Shown: one piece after another, positions 1 through 6,799 of the stretch
Position numbering within the stretch: the first letter of the stretch is position 1
Layout of the letters: each line of letters begins with the position of its first letter
NCBI GenBank assembly: GCA_910588925.1
Contig: CAJURV010000043.1
Span: 1 to 18,196 of the forward strand
Length of the DNA: 18,196 nt
Direction of reading: 5' to 3'
Origin: an uncultured Rikenellaceae bacterium
GTDB lineage: Bacteria; Bacteroidota; Bacteroidia; Bacteroidales; Rikenellaceae
The notes under the pieces: generated by a model
What the model was told of the DNA's origin: nothing
The model's input: only the letters and a program-made list of their open reading frames with translations
Databases searched by the model: none
Made by a program: the position numbers and the translations under genes

Positions 1-109
1 CTTTTTAGACCTCAAAAATCGTCGATCGCGGTCGTGCGCCTCCGGAGCGTACTCCAATGTACGTGAGGATGGCTCACGAACGGGATCGGCGATTTTTGTG
101 GCTAAAAAG
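1..109 (-). repeat. Terminal long inverted-repeat module of copy A
   Basis: The outer arms (about 1-27 and 84-109) are imperfect reverse complements: CTTTTTAGACCTCAAAAATC against GATTTTTGTGGCTAAAAAG, with a few mismatches. Between them lies a 5-bp hairpin (GTGAG/CTCAC, 63-77) and a GGAG/CTCC palindromic stretch. The same module stands at 4914-5020 with very few differences. The layout resembles the end of a transposable element or a large structured RNA domain, but no transposase lies nearby. Confidence 0.7.
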
Positions 110-200
110 CGACGGAAGCAGCCCCACGTTAACCGAACTCCCGCGCACACAAACCGACAATTCATGCGTTCAGAGATCGCGTACATAACTAAATATCACG

Positions 201-262
201 AAAACTTCCTACACGTACGACACTGACCTATAAAATCCCTAACGCGTCCCCGAAGGGGATGC
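201..262 (-). repeat. 62-nt block identical between copies A and B, with GC hairpin
   Basis: These 62 nt match 4763-4824 exactly in inverted orientation, and the first 28 nt of the block also match copy C at 18169-18196, where the window stops. The block starts with a TCCCC-TTC-GGGGA hairpin (247-259 here) followed by ACGCGTTAGGGATTTTATAG. It is the best conserved part of the repeat family in this window. Confidence 0.85.
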
Positions 263-1122
263 ACCTGCACGAGCAATACAAAAACGTATCCAACAAAAAC
301 AAACGATAATAAACCTCCAACTACACTAAACACAACCGTAAAAGACAAATCCAATAACGCTGCCTAACAACAAACAACTAAATGCCGTAACGCCTACAAA
401 GCCCGAGCGAAGCGAGGGCAATCAAATGCTTTCCGCTTGGCGGCCCCGAAGCGAAGGGGACGAGCGGGCCGGAGCCTCCCCACACGGAGGCCCGCTTACA
501 CGCTTGGTCGTTATAGTATTTATCGCCTATTTTATACGAAATCACTTTCTTGAATGTCACGCTTAAGCGGTCCCCCGCAGGCTCTGTCCCTTGTGATGCC
601 GGTCAAAATAATGCTAAAATAAACATCACGCCGCGCCATAATTATCATAAGGAATTGTGTTCATTCCATCCGGACGAAAAGTTAGCTAATGCGCATACTA
701 TCAAGCTAAAAACAAAATTATCGTCTCGCAAGCCACAAGTGTCTTTAAGTGAAGCGAGAGGCATCAAACACAACTTCCGCCGTTAAATCCCGGGGTACGA
801 GGGACGAGCAGGCCGCACCTCGCTGTAAGCAGAAATCCCTCACAGAGGCCTGCGTAAGTTCCGGTAATCATATACCTCTTCCGCTTATTTTACATTCGGC
901 ACCCCTCTCCGCCCGCCGCGAGGCGCGTTCCTTGTGATGCCGAACGAGATACTATGAAAGTACCCTACTGATTATATTGTGCTGACCGATATATAAAAAA
1001 GAGACCTCATGTGGGCATCTTGAATCTATGAACATACTGCAATGTAGTTCGTCGAAAAGCGGACAGGCTCTCCCTGCCATATAAATTTCATCTATGCTGA
1101 CCTGTTTTCCGATTAAAATTGC

Positions 1123-1130
1123 TAATTTTG
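1123..1130 (+). promoter_or_regulatory. Probable lysS promoter (-7 box)
   Basis: TAATTTTG fits the Bacteroidetes -7 consensus TAnnTTTG and ends 22 nt before the lysS ATG, giving a very short leader. The upstream -33 element is poor, with only a T-rich TTTTCC around 1104-1109. Confidence 0.5.
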
Positions 1131-1152
1131 CAATCGTTATAATAAGATAAGT

Positions 1153-2883
1153 ATGAGTACACTCGAGCTTTCGGAGCAGGAACAGATCCGTCGCAACTCC
1201 CTTTCAGAGCTACGCAAATTGGGTATAGAACCCTATCCCGCGGCCAGATACGAGGTTACGGCGCACAGTAGCGATATATTGTCGGGTTACGATCCCGGGA
1301 AGAATAATTTTCAGGATGTCGCTATCGCCGGTCGTATTATGAGCCGTCGTATCATGGGTAGCGCCTCATTCATGGAGCTACAGGACGCGTTCGGTCGAAT
1401 ACAGGTATATGTACGTCGCGACGATATATGTTCCGGCGAGGATACCACCATGTATAACACCGTCTTCAAGAAATTGCTCGACATAGGCGATTTCGTCGGT
1501 GTACGCGGTTATGCGTTCATCACCAAGACAGGCGAGTTGTCGGTACACTGCAAGGAGCTTACCGTGCTGAGCAAGTCTATACGTCCCCTGCCTGTGGTTA
1601 AGGAGAAAGACGGTCAGGTGTTCGATGCGTTCGCCGATCCGGAACAACGCTACCGCCAGCGTTATGTCGACCTTATCGTCAATCCGGGCGTGAAAGAGGT
1701 GTTCCTCGCACGCACCAAGATCGTCAACACCATGCGCGAGTTCTTCAACTCTTACGGCTATACGGAGGTCGAGACACCGGTGTTGCAGCCCATCCCCGGC
1801 GGTGCGGCGGCCCGTCCTTTCATCACGCATCATAACACTTTGGATACCGACCTCTATTTGCGCATAGCCAACGAGCTATACCTCAAGCGTCTGATAGTAG
1901 GCGGTTTCGACGGCGTATATGAGTTCTCGAGAGACTTCCGTAACGAGGGTATGGACCGCACCCACAATCCGGAGTTCACGGTGATGGAGATATACGTGGC
2001 CTATAAGGACTACCTGTGGATGATGGACTTCACCGAGCGTATGATAGAGAAGGTGGCGTTGGCATTGCACGGCACCACGGATGTTAAGATCGGCGACCAT
2101 AACATCAGTTTCGCACGTCCTTTCCGTCGTCTCACCATGCGTGACGCCATTCTCGACAAGACGGGTTTCGACATAACGGACAAGAGCGAGGACGAGATAC
2201 GCGCCAAGTGTGCCGAACTACATATAGAGGTGGACGACACCATGGGCAAAGGCAAGCTGATAGACGCTATCTTCGGCGAGAAGTGCGAAGACGATCTTAT
2301 ACAGCCCACATTCATAACAGACTATCCCATAGAGATGTCGCCTCTTAGCAAGCGTCACCGCGACAATCCGTCGCTCACCGAGCGTTTCGAGCTTTTTGTG
2401 GTCGGCAAGGAGGTGTGCAACGCCTACTCCGAGCTCAACGACCCCATAGACCAGCTGGAGCGTTTTCAGGAGCAGTTGCGTCTGTCGCAGAAAGGCGACG
2501 ACGAGGCCATGTTCATAGATATGGACTTCGTGCGTGCCCTCGAATACGGCATGCCTCCCTGTTCCGGTATGGGCATAGGCATCGACCGCCTGACTATGTT
2601 CATGACAGGTCAGCCGTCTATACAGGATGTGTTGCTCTTCCCGCAGATGCGTCCCGAGAAAAAGGTAAGGCGTGACGGCGAGGCCGAGTTCGGTGCCGTG
2701 GGAGTGCCGGCCGAATGGGTGGAGGTGCTTCATAAGATGGGCTATCTTACCGTGGAGGCCATGCAGAAGTTGTCGCCCGGCAAGTTGTTCAACGACCTGT
2801 GCGGGTTCAATAAGAAAAATAAATTGGGTCTCGCTAATCCCTCTATGGACGATGTGAAGAGATGGGTGACCGAAGCAGAGTAG
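1153..2883 (+). CDS. lysS: Lysyl-tRNA synthetase (class II)
   Basis: Charges tRNA-Lys with lysine in the cytoplasm (ATP, lysine and tRNA-Lys to Lys-tRNA). The 576-residue protein has an N-terminal OB-fold anticodon-binding domain (about 55-150), then the class II catalytic core. This includes a GGAAARPFITHHNTLD segment (216-231), motif 2 around FRNEGMDRTHNPEFTVME (262-279) and motif 3 with GMGIGIDRL (472-480) and QDVLLFPQMRP (491-501). It is about 70 residues longer than the E. coli enzyme because of a C-terminal extension (about 505-576) ending in a small helical domain with FNKKNKLGLANPS, which I associate with Bacteroidetes LysRS. The ATG at 1153 is the first in frame and directly follows a promoter-like box. 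tpiA follows 92 nt downstream on the same strand. Nothing suggests damage; all catalytic motifs are intact. Confidence 0.98.
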   Translation: MSTLELSEQEQIRRNSLSELRKLGIEPYPAARYEVTAHSSDILSGYDPGKNNFQDVAIAGRIMSRRIMGSASFMELQDAFGRIQVYVRRDDICSGEDTTMYNTVFKKLLDIGDFVGVRGYAFITKTGELSVHCKELTVLSKSIRPLPVVKEKDGQVFDAFADPEQRYRQRYVDLIVNPGVKEVFLARTKIVNTMREFFNSYGYTEVETPVLQPIPGGAAARPFITHHNTLDTDLYLRIANELYLKRLIVGGFDGVYEFSRDFRNEGMDRTHNPEFTVMEIYVAYKDYLWMMDFTERMIEKVALALHGTTDVKIGDHNISFARPFRRLTMRDAILDKTGFDITDKSEDEIRAKCAELHIEVDDTMGKGKLIDAIFGEKCEDDLIQPTFITDYPIEMSPLSKRHRDNPSLTERFELFVVGKEVCNAYSELNDPIDQLERFQEQLRLSQKGDDEAMFIDMDFVRALEYGMPPCSGMGIGIDRLTMFMTGQPSIQDVLLFPQMRPEKKVRRDGEAEFGAVGVPAEWVEVLHKMGYLTVEAMQKLSPGKLFNDLCGFNKKNKLGLANPSMDDVKRWVTEAE

Positions 2884-2891
2884 TCAGTTTG

Positions 2892-2899
2892 TAGATTTG
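2892..2899 (+). promoter_or_regulatory. Possible tpiA promoter (-7 box)
   Basis: TAGATTTG matches TAnnTTTG just after the lysS stop and would give a leader of about 70 nt for tpiA. No good -33 element is visible, so tpiA may also be read through from lysS. Confidence 0.35.
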
Positions 2900-2975
2900 T
2901 AACCGATGAATCCTGTCGGGTTTCCGCATGATTATTATGCGTATGCAGGCGGGTTCTGAATAAAACCAATAGATC

Positions 2976-3725
2976 ATGAGACAGAAAATAGTAGCGGGCA
3001 ACTGGAAGATGAACACCACTCCCGCAGAAGGTGAAGCTCTTGCAAAAGCGGTAGTGGCGGCCTCATCGGAGGTTAAGGACGTTACCCTCATACTCGGGGT
3101 GCCTTTCACGCATCTGTGCCCTGTAAGCAAGGCTATAGCCGGTTCGCAGGTAAAGCTTGCGGCACAGGATTGCTCCGCACACGACAAAGGCGCCTATACC
3201 GGAGAGGTAGCGGCATCTATGATAGCTCCTTTCGGTGCGCAGTATGTCATATTAGGCCACTCGGAACGTCGTGAATATCACGGTGAAAACAGTGCCGTAC
3301 TCAACGAGAAGATGAAGCAGGCGTACGCTAACGGTCTCGCTCCCATCTATTGCGTAGGTGAGAAGCTCGAAGAACGCGAATCAGGCAAACACTTCGACGT
3401 AGTAACCAAGCAGATAGAGGAAGTGGTATTCAACCTTTCTGACGATCAGTTCGATAAGCTCGTGGTGGCATACGAACCCGTATGGGCCATCGGTACCGGT
3501 AAGACGGCTACGGCAGATCAGGCACAGGAGATACACGCTCACATACGTAAAGTGCTCGCTTCTAAGTTCGGAGCTAAAGCCGAAAATACCCCCATTCTTT
3601 ATGGCGGTAGTTGCAAGCCCTCTAATGCGGCGGAGATATTCTCCAAGGCCGACGTAGACGGTGGTCTTATAGGCGGTGCCGCTCTCAAAGCGGAGGATTT
3701 TATCGCTATAGCTAAGGCTTTTTAG
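2976..3725 (+). CDS. tpiA: Triosephosphate isomerase
   Basis: Interconverts dihydroxyacetone phosphate and glyceraldehyde 3-phosphate in glycolysis and gluconeogenesis; cytoplasmic TIM barrel. The 249 residues match the usual family length. Visible signature residues are Asn9 and Lys11 in AGNWKMN, the electrophile His95 in ILGHSERRE, the catalytic base Glu167 in VAYEPVWAIGTGK with flexible loop 6 (about 168-178), and the phosphate-binding ILYGGSCKPSN segment (207-217). The start is the first ATG of the frame and begins directly with the family N-terminus (MRQKIVAGNWKMN). The upstream sequence is A-rich with no Shine-Dalgarno, as is usual in Bacteroidetes. It sits 92 nt after lysS and ends just before a strong terminator. 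Confidence 0.98.
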   Translation: MRQKIVAGNWKMNTTPAEGEALAKAVVAASSEVKDVTLILGVPFTHLCPVSKAIAGSQVKLAAQDCSAHDKGAYTGEVAASMIAPFGAQYVILGHSERREYHGENSAVLNEKMKQAYANGLAPIYCVGEKLEERESGKHFDVVTKQIEEVVFNLSDDQFDKLVVAYEPVWAIGTGKTATADQAQEIHAHIRKVLASKFGAKAENTPILYGGSCKPSNAAEIFSKADVDGGLIGGAALKAEDFIAIAKAF

Positions 3726-3742
3726 TTTAGTCTATAATAGTT

Positions 3743-3783
3743 AAGGTGCGGGAGGTAAGTTGTTTACGTCCCGCACCTTTTTT
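3743..3783 (+). terminator. Rho-independent terminator of lysS-tpiA
   Basis: A perfect 11-bp stem (AAGGTGCGGGA at 3743-3753 with TCCCGCACCTT at 3769-3779) is followed by an unbroken run of T (3778-3783). The loop can pair further through GTAA/TTAC. It lies 18 nt after the tpiA stop. Confidence 0.9.
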
Positions 3784-4171
3784 GTATTATGTTGATCGTG
3801 TGCTCTATTTTCTATGCTATGTGGTTAGATTATTTTGGCGGTATTTATGGCTTGCTGGGTGTGGTGTAGAATAAGCGGAAAGTGTTTGATTGTCCTCGTT
3901 TAGCCTTGATATATTTATTGGGTATGCTTGTTGTTTGCGAGACGATGAATTTGTTTTGGGTTTGATGGTATGCGCGTTAGCTTGTCTTTTCGCCCGGATT
4001 GAGTAAACACGATTCTTTATGATAATTATGTCGCGTAGTGATGTTCCTTTTGGCGATACCTTCCCGGAAGTCATAAGGGCAGGAGCCTGCGGGGGACCGC
4101 GCTTCGCGGCGGGCGGAGAGGATAGCTGGGTGTAAAATAAGCGGAATATGTATATAATTGCTTGAACTTAC

Positions 4172-4216
4172 GCGGGCCTCCGTTGGGGACTTCTGCCTAC
4201 CCGAGGTGCGGCCCGC
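4172..4216 (+). repeat. Long-type hairpin in copy B, unit 1
   Basis: GCGGGCC (4172-4178) pairs with GGCCCGC (4210-4216). Equivalents lie at 808-853 (copy A, arms GCAGGCC/GGCCTGC read on the minus strand) and 17810-17859 (copy C, arms as in B). The A-to-B change alters both sides of one base pair and keeps the stem. Confidence 0.75.
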
Positions 4217-4441
4217 TGGTCCTTGTTTTCCAGATCGTCAATCTTTATCGTCCTTGCTTCGTCCGAATGGGATAAACACAATTATTTATGATAATTATGC
4301 CATGTGGTTAGTATGCTTTTAGCTGGATCTTGTCTGGCGTCAACAAAGGACGGAGCCTGCGGAGACCGCGCCTCGCGTGGAGTTTGAGAGTGTGATTTTG
4401 TATAAAGTAAGCGATAAATACTACAAATAACCAATCGTGTA

Positions 4442-4475
4442 AGCGGGCCTCCGTTGGGGGAGGCTCCGGCCCGCT
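4442..4475 (+). repeat. Short-type hairpin in copy B, unit 2
   Basis: AGCGGGCC and GGCCCGCT are perfect 8-nt arms enclosing 18 nt that can form an inner CCTCC/GGAGG stem. The equivalent in copy A is 463-496. A second hairpin (ATCCC/GGGAT, about 4476-4494) follows at once. Confidence 0.75.
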
Positions 4476-4762
4476 CATCCCTCGTGCCTCGGGATTTAAC
4501 GGCGGAAGTTGTGTTTGATTGCCCTCGCTTCGCTCGGGCTTTTGCCTTTGTCGGGTACGTTTTACGGCGTATTTGAGTCTGCTCGTTCGATTTTATGCCT
4601 ATCGCTTCGTTAGGATTACTTTCTGTAGTGTATATGCCTTACGATGTTGTTTATGGACCTTGTCTTTTGCGGTTGTGTTTAGTATAGTTGGAAATTCATT
4701 AACGTTTCCGCTTAGGTTGCGGTTGTTTTTGTTAGGGACGTTTTTGTATTGCTCGTGCTGAT

Positions 4763-4824
4763 GCATCCCCTTCGGGGACGCGTTAGGGATTTTATAGGTC
4801 AGTGTCGTACGTGTAGGAAGTTTT
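4763..4824 (+). repeat. 62-nt conserved block of copy B
   Basis: Identical to the reverse complement of 201-262. It starts with the TCCCC-TTC-GGGGA hairpin (4766-4778) and continues into a stretch with no coding potential. Confidence 0.85.
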
Positions 4825-4913
4825 AGTGGAGTTTGGGAAGTACGCGATCTCCGAACGCATGAATTGTTGGTTTGTGTGCGCGGGGTTCTGTTAATGAGGG
4901 GCTGCTTCCATCG

Positions 4914-5020
4914 CTTTTTAGCCACAAAAATCGCCGATCCCGTTCGTGAGCCATCCTCACGTACGGGGAGTACGCTCCGGAGGCGCACGACCGCGATCGA
5001 CGATTTTTGAGGTCTAAAAA
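4914..5020 (+). repeat. Terminal long inverted-repeat module of copy B
   Basis: Outer arms CTTTTTAGCCACAAAAATCG and CGATTTTTGAGGTCTAAAAA pair imperfectly across about 60 nt that hold smaller hairpins. Nearly identical to 1-109 in inverted orientation. Similarity to copy A stops at 5020 against base 1, which may be the true element end. Confidence 0.7.
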
Positions 5021-5154
5021 CCTTCGGCGCCCTGCGACCTTTAGTTGTGTGCGAGGGCTAGTATGCCTGCGACTTGCGGTTAATGCGCATTTTTTCGGGT
5101 GTGGAGTGATGGTATTTGCTCGCCTGAGGCTTATTCCAACCTCTGTCGGGTTAA

Positions 5155-5265
5155 TCCGTGTAATTATCACGGAGCGACACCCCGTGCCGCATGGGTGGTT
5201 TTAGCTAATGCGCATATCCTCGGGAAACTTTATGGCATTTTTCCCGTCTCGCCAGCCAAAATTTA
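5155..5265 (-). repeat. Decayed fragment of the repeat family (copy E)
   Basis: Three landmarks shared with copy A (TAATTATCA, GCTAATGCGCATA, CGTCTCGC-AGCCA) occur in order with spacings of about 40 and 41 nt, against about 44 and 37 nt in copy A. The orientation matches copy A, so it is opposite to the adjacent copy B. The rest of the fragment is poorly conserved. Confidence 0.45.
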
Positions 5266-5442
5266 TCATTATGGAAAGAGTTTAAACTATAATAACCGCA
5301 TGAAACTTTCCCAAACCCTAATGCACATGAAGCGTTTACCTTGGCCTATTCGTTCTCATTATATAGTGAGAATCAAAAAGGAGCATATTCTCCTGGAACG
5401 ATTCAGGCTGAAACCTTGCTGTCATATCTCTCCTGCGGATAT

Positions 5443-5473
5443 ACAAAAAGCCGCACCCCGTGAAGAGTGCGGC
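5443..5473 (-). terminator. Terminator of the DUF4369/thioredoxin-fold lipoprotein gene
   Basis: On the minus strand, GCCGCAC and GTGCGGC form a 7-bp stem with a 10-nt loop, followed by TTTTTGTAT. It begins about 20 nt after the stop codon of the minus-strand gene ending at 5493. Confidence 0.8.
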
Positions 5474-5492
5474 ATATAAAGAAGATCTCCTC

Positions 5493-6596
5493 TTAAATAT
5501 TATTCAGAGACGAAATGAATTCGTCGGTAACATTCAATGATCGACCTGCGATTTTGCCAGAAGCGTCGATGGCTACGGCGTAAGGATACCCCTCTACTTT
5601 ATAGAGCGAGGAGATCTCTCTGCCGTTATTGTTGTTAGTCATTGTATGCCATTTGGCGGTCGGGCCTGTCTTGGCGATTGTTTCTGCTATGACTTTGTCG
5701 TCGTCGCCGTAGTTGACCGCTACAATGACGAACTCGGGATGTTCGGACGAGAACCGTTTCATGCGTTCCATGTCGCCGTTGTCGCACCATCGTCCCCAAA
5801 AATAGACAATCGCTTTTTTACCTTTTATAGTTTCACCGAGAGCGAACGGTTTTCCGTCCGACACTTCTGTTGCCGTGAAATCGACGAAAGAGTTTCCTAC
5901 CGCTACCGCTTCTATCTCTTTCTTAGCCTTTAGCGCCTCGTCGTAACGTGTGCATAACGATGCGTATAACATGGATGCGATAGCGTCCGTACTGTCGGGT
6001 ACTGCTAAAGCGGGGAACATGGATATGATGCTGTCGCGATGCATCGACGAAAGATAATAGACAGATAGCGGCGACTCGGGATGTGTAGATACGTAATGTG
6101 CGCGTGTCGACATTATACTCCTGAACGCCTCGTTCATCTTCTCCTCGTTACGCACCTCGAGCGCTTCGTCGTAAACCTTCTTGAAAGGGGCGGTCTCGCT
6201 CTCTACGGCGGCGAAATCGTCACCGAATACGGTAGAGCCCTCCAACGATGCCACTATTGTTCCGTCCACCACCTTGCCTTTCATAACGTAGCGATTGCCG
6301 GGTAGCAATACGAACGAGGCTTTGTCTATATCGCTCTTGGATAGCTTGCCGCTCGATACGGTAACGACTACCGCGCCCCGGAGCGAATCTATCAACGTTA
6401 TCTTTTCTCCGCTGTAGGGTACTATGGTGTCGCTTTGCAATTTGGTCTTTGTCGTGTTCTTGTCGATAGGCATCTGCCTTATTATCAGAGCATCCGACTC
6501 AAGACCATCTACCGAACCCACCAAATCTCCCTCGGGCAGGCCCGCACAACCGCCCAGAAAGGATGCGGCCGCGATAAAACATAATAATCTGCGCAT
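5493..6596 (-). CDS. DUF4369/TlpA-like thioredoxin-fold lipoprotein with one active-site Cys
   Basis: A 367-residue lipoprotein. I start it at the ATG at 6596 because that places a classical lipoprotein signal (MRRLLCFIAAASFLGG-Cys17) at the N-terminus; the frame is open for 24 more codons upstream, but those run through the promoter box. Residues about 22-115 look like DUF4369, the N-terminal partner of many Bacteroidetes disulfide reductases. A helical linker follows, then an AhpC/TSA-TlpA thioredoxin fold from about 238. The active-site region reads FWGRWCDNGDMERM: Cys271 is present, but the resolving cysteine of the usual WCxxC is Gly. The cis-Pro segment EGYPYAV (Pro338) is intact. Family members act on periplasmic disulfides; with one cysteine, ordinary dithiol chemistry looks unlikely, so a monothiol, binding or lost role is possible. 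It has its own promoter and terminator. Confidence 0.85.
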   Translation of the reverse strand: MRRLLCFIAAASFLGGCAGLPEGDLVGSVDGLESDALIIRQMPIDKNTTKTKLQSDTIVPYSGEKITLIDSLRGAVVVTVSSGKLSKSDIDKASFVLLPGNRYVMKGKVVDGTIVASLEGSTVFGDDFAAVESETAPFKKVYDEALEVRNEEKMNEAFRSIMSTRAHYVSTHPESPLSVYYLSSMHRDSIISMFPALAVPDSTDAIASMLYASLCTRYDEALKAKKEIEAVAVGNSFVDFTATEVSDGKPFALGETIKGKKAIVYFWGRWCDNGDMERMKRFSSEHPEFVIVAVNYGDDDKVIAETIAKTGPTAKWHTMTNNNNGREISSLYKVEGYPYAVAIDASGKIAGRSLNVTDEFISSLNNI

Positions 6597-6657
6597 AAAT
6601 ATATTATTTGATAACCTTATCCAGTACATGCCCCTCCGAAAGGAGCATGCGACACCG

Positions 6658-6665
6658 CAAATATA
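6658..6665 (-). promoter_or_regulatory. Probable promoter (-7 box) of the thioredoxin-fold lipoprotein gene
   Basis: On the minus strand TATATTTG matches TAnnTTTG, 61 nt before the chosen ATG at 6596. This supports the 6596 start, since the longer frame from 6668 would begin upstream of the promoter box. Confidence 0.55.
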
Positions 6666-6799
6666 CAAAAGTTCCGTGATTATGGCTCTCTTTTCCGATA
6701 TCTGCTATCCGCACGTCTGCATATAAAATTAGTGCGGCTGTGTCGGAAACGACTCCGTGACAATCCCGTTCTGCTCGTAAAAGATTTGTTTTAAGTGTG

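Larger units (their letters stand above)
1..942 (-). repeat. Modular non-coding repeat, copy A (inverted relative to B and C)
   Basis: Read on the minus strand, this stretch aligns with copy B (about 4066-5022) from around 942 down to base 1. It holds two tandem units about 345 nt apart, each with a GC-rich hairpin (arms 808-814/847-853 and 463-470/489-496), a GCCTGCGGGGGACCGC-type or related motif, and a TTATGATAATTATG-type AT segment. A tail follows, with a short GC hairpin at 247-259 and a terminal long inverted repeat at 1-109. The last 260 nt are close to copy B, with identical blocks of 50-62 nt; the rest has diverged, with indels. Small reading frames inside are not preserved in copy B, so I call it non-coding. 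Its far end lies at or beyond the window edge. Whether it is mobile is unknown. Confidence 0.85.
3866..5022 (+). repeat. Modular non-coding repeat, copy B
   Basis: This fills most of the gap between tpiA and the next gene. From left: a unit piece with AATAAGCGGAAAGTGTTTG (3870) and TTTGCGAGACGATGAATTTG (3934); an AT segment TTATGATAATTATG (around 4017); GCCTGCGGGGGACCGC (4086); a long hairpin (arms 4172-4178/4210-4216); a second AT segment (around 4287); GCCTGCGGAGACCGC; a short hairpin (4442-4475); CCTCGCTTCGCTCGGGC; the tail with the 62-nt block (4763-4824); and the terminal inverted-repeat module (4914-5020). The two units are about 265 nt apart, against about 345 in copy A, because roughly 80 nt between them is missing here. 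Reading frames of 80-130 codons exist on both strands, but none is conserved in copies A or C. Confidence 0.85.
5023..5492. other. Gene-free stretch with a decayed repeat fragment and small hairpins
   Basis: No credible gene. A 126-codon open frame on plus (5099-5479) runs through a terminator and has no family features. From 5155 to 5265 the plus strand resembles copy A 635-740: a TAATTATCA segment, TTAGCTAATGCGCATA at 5201 (compare 682) and CGTCTCGCCAGCCA at 5245 (compare CGTCTCGCAAGCCA at 722), in the same order and at similar spacing. A perfect TCCGTG/CACGGA hairpin lies at 5155-5173. Further right, two adjacent hairpins occupy 5353-5372 and 5379-5394. Confidence 0.5.

Noticed and set aside
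245..500. CRISPR array or tRNA/rRNA among the hairpin-rich repeats
   Set aside because: There are no short direct repeats with regular unique spacers and no tRNA cloverleaf or rRNA signatures; the hairpins belong to the modular repeat.
550..937. Short open frames of 62-78 codons in copy A
   Set aside because: They are not conserved in copy B, overlap hairpins, and have no domain features.
4599..4988. 129-codon open frame on minus inside copy B as a gene
   Set aside because: The matching frame in copy A is broken by a stop within a few codons, the composition is unlike a protein, and it lies wholly in repeat sequence.
5099..5479. 126-codon open frame (or the 59-codon version from an inner ATG at about 5299) on plus
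   Set aside because: It runs through the terminator stem of the minus-strand gene and through decayed repeat sequence, and shows no recognisable features.
6740..6770. Possible metF terminator
   Set aside because: The stem is bulged and no T-run follows on the minus strand.
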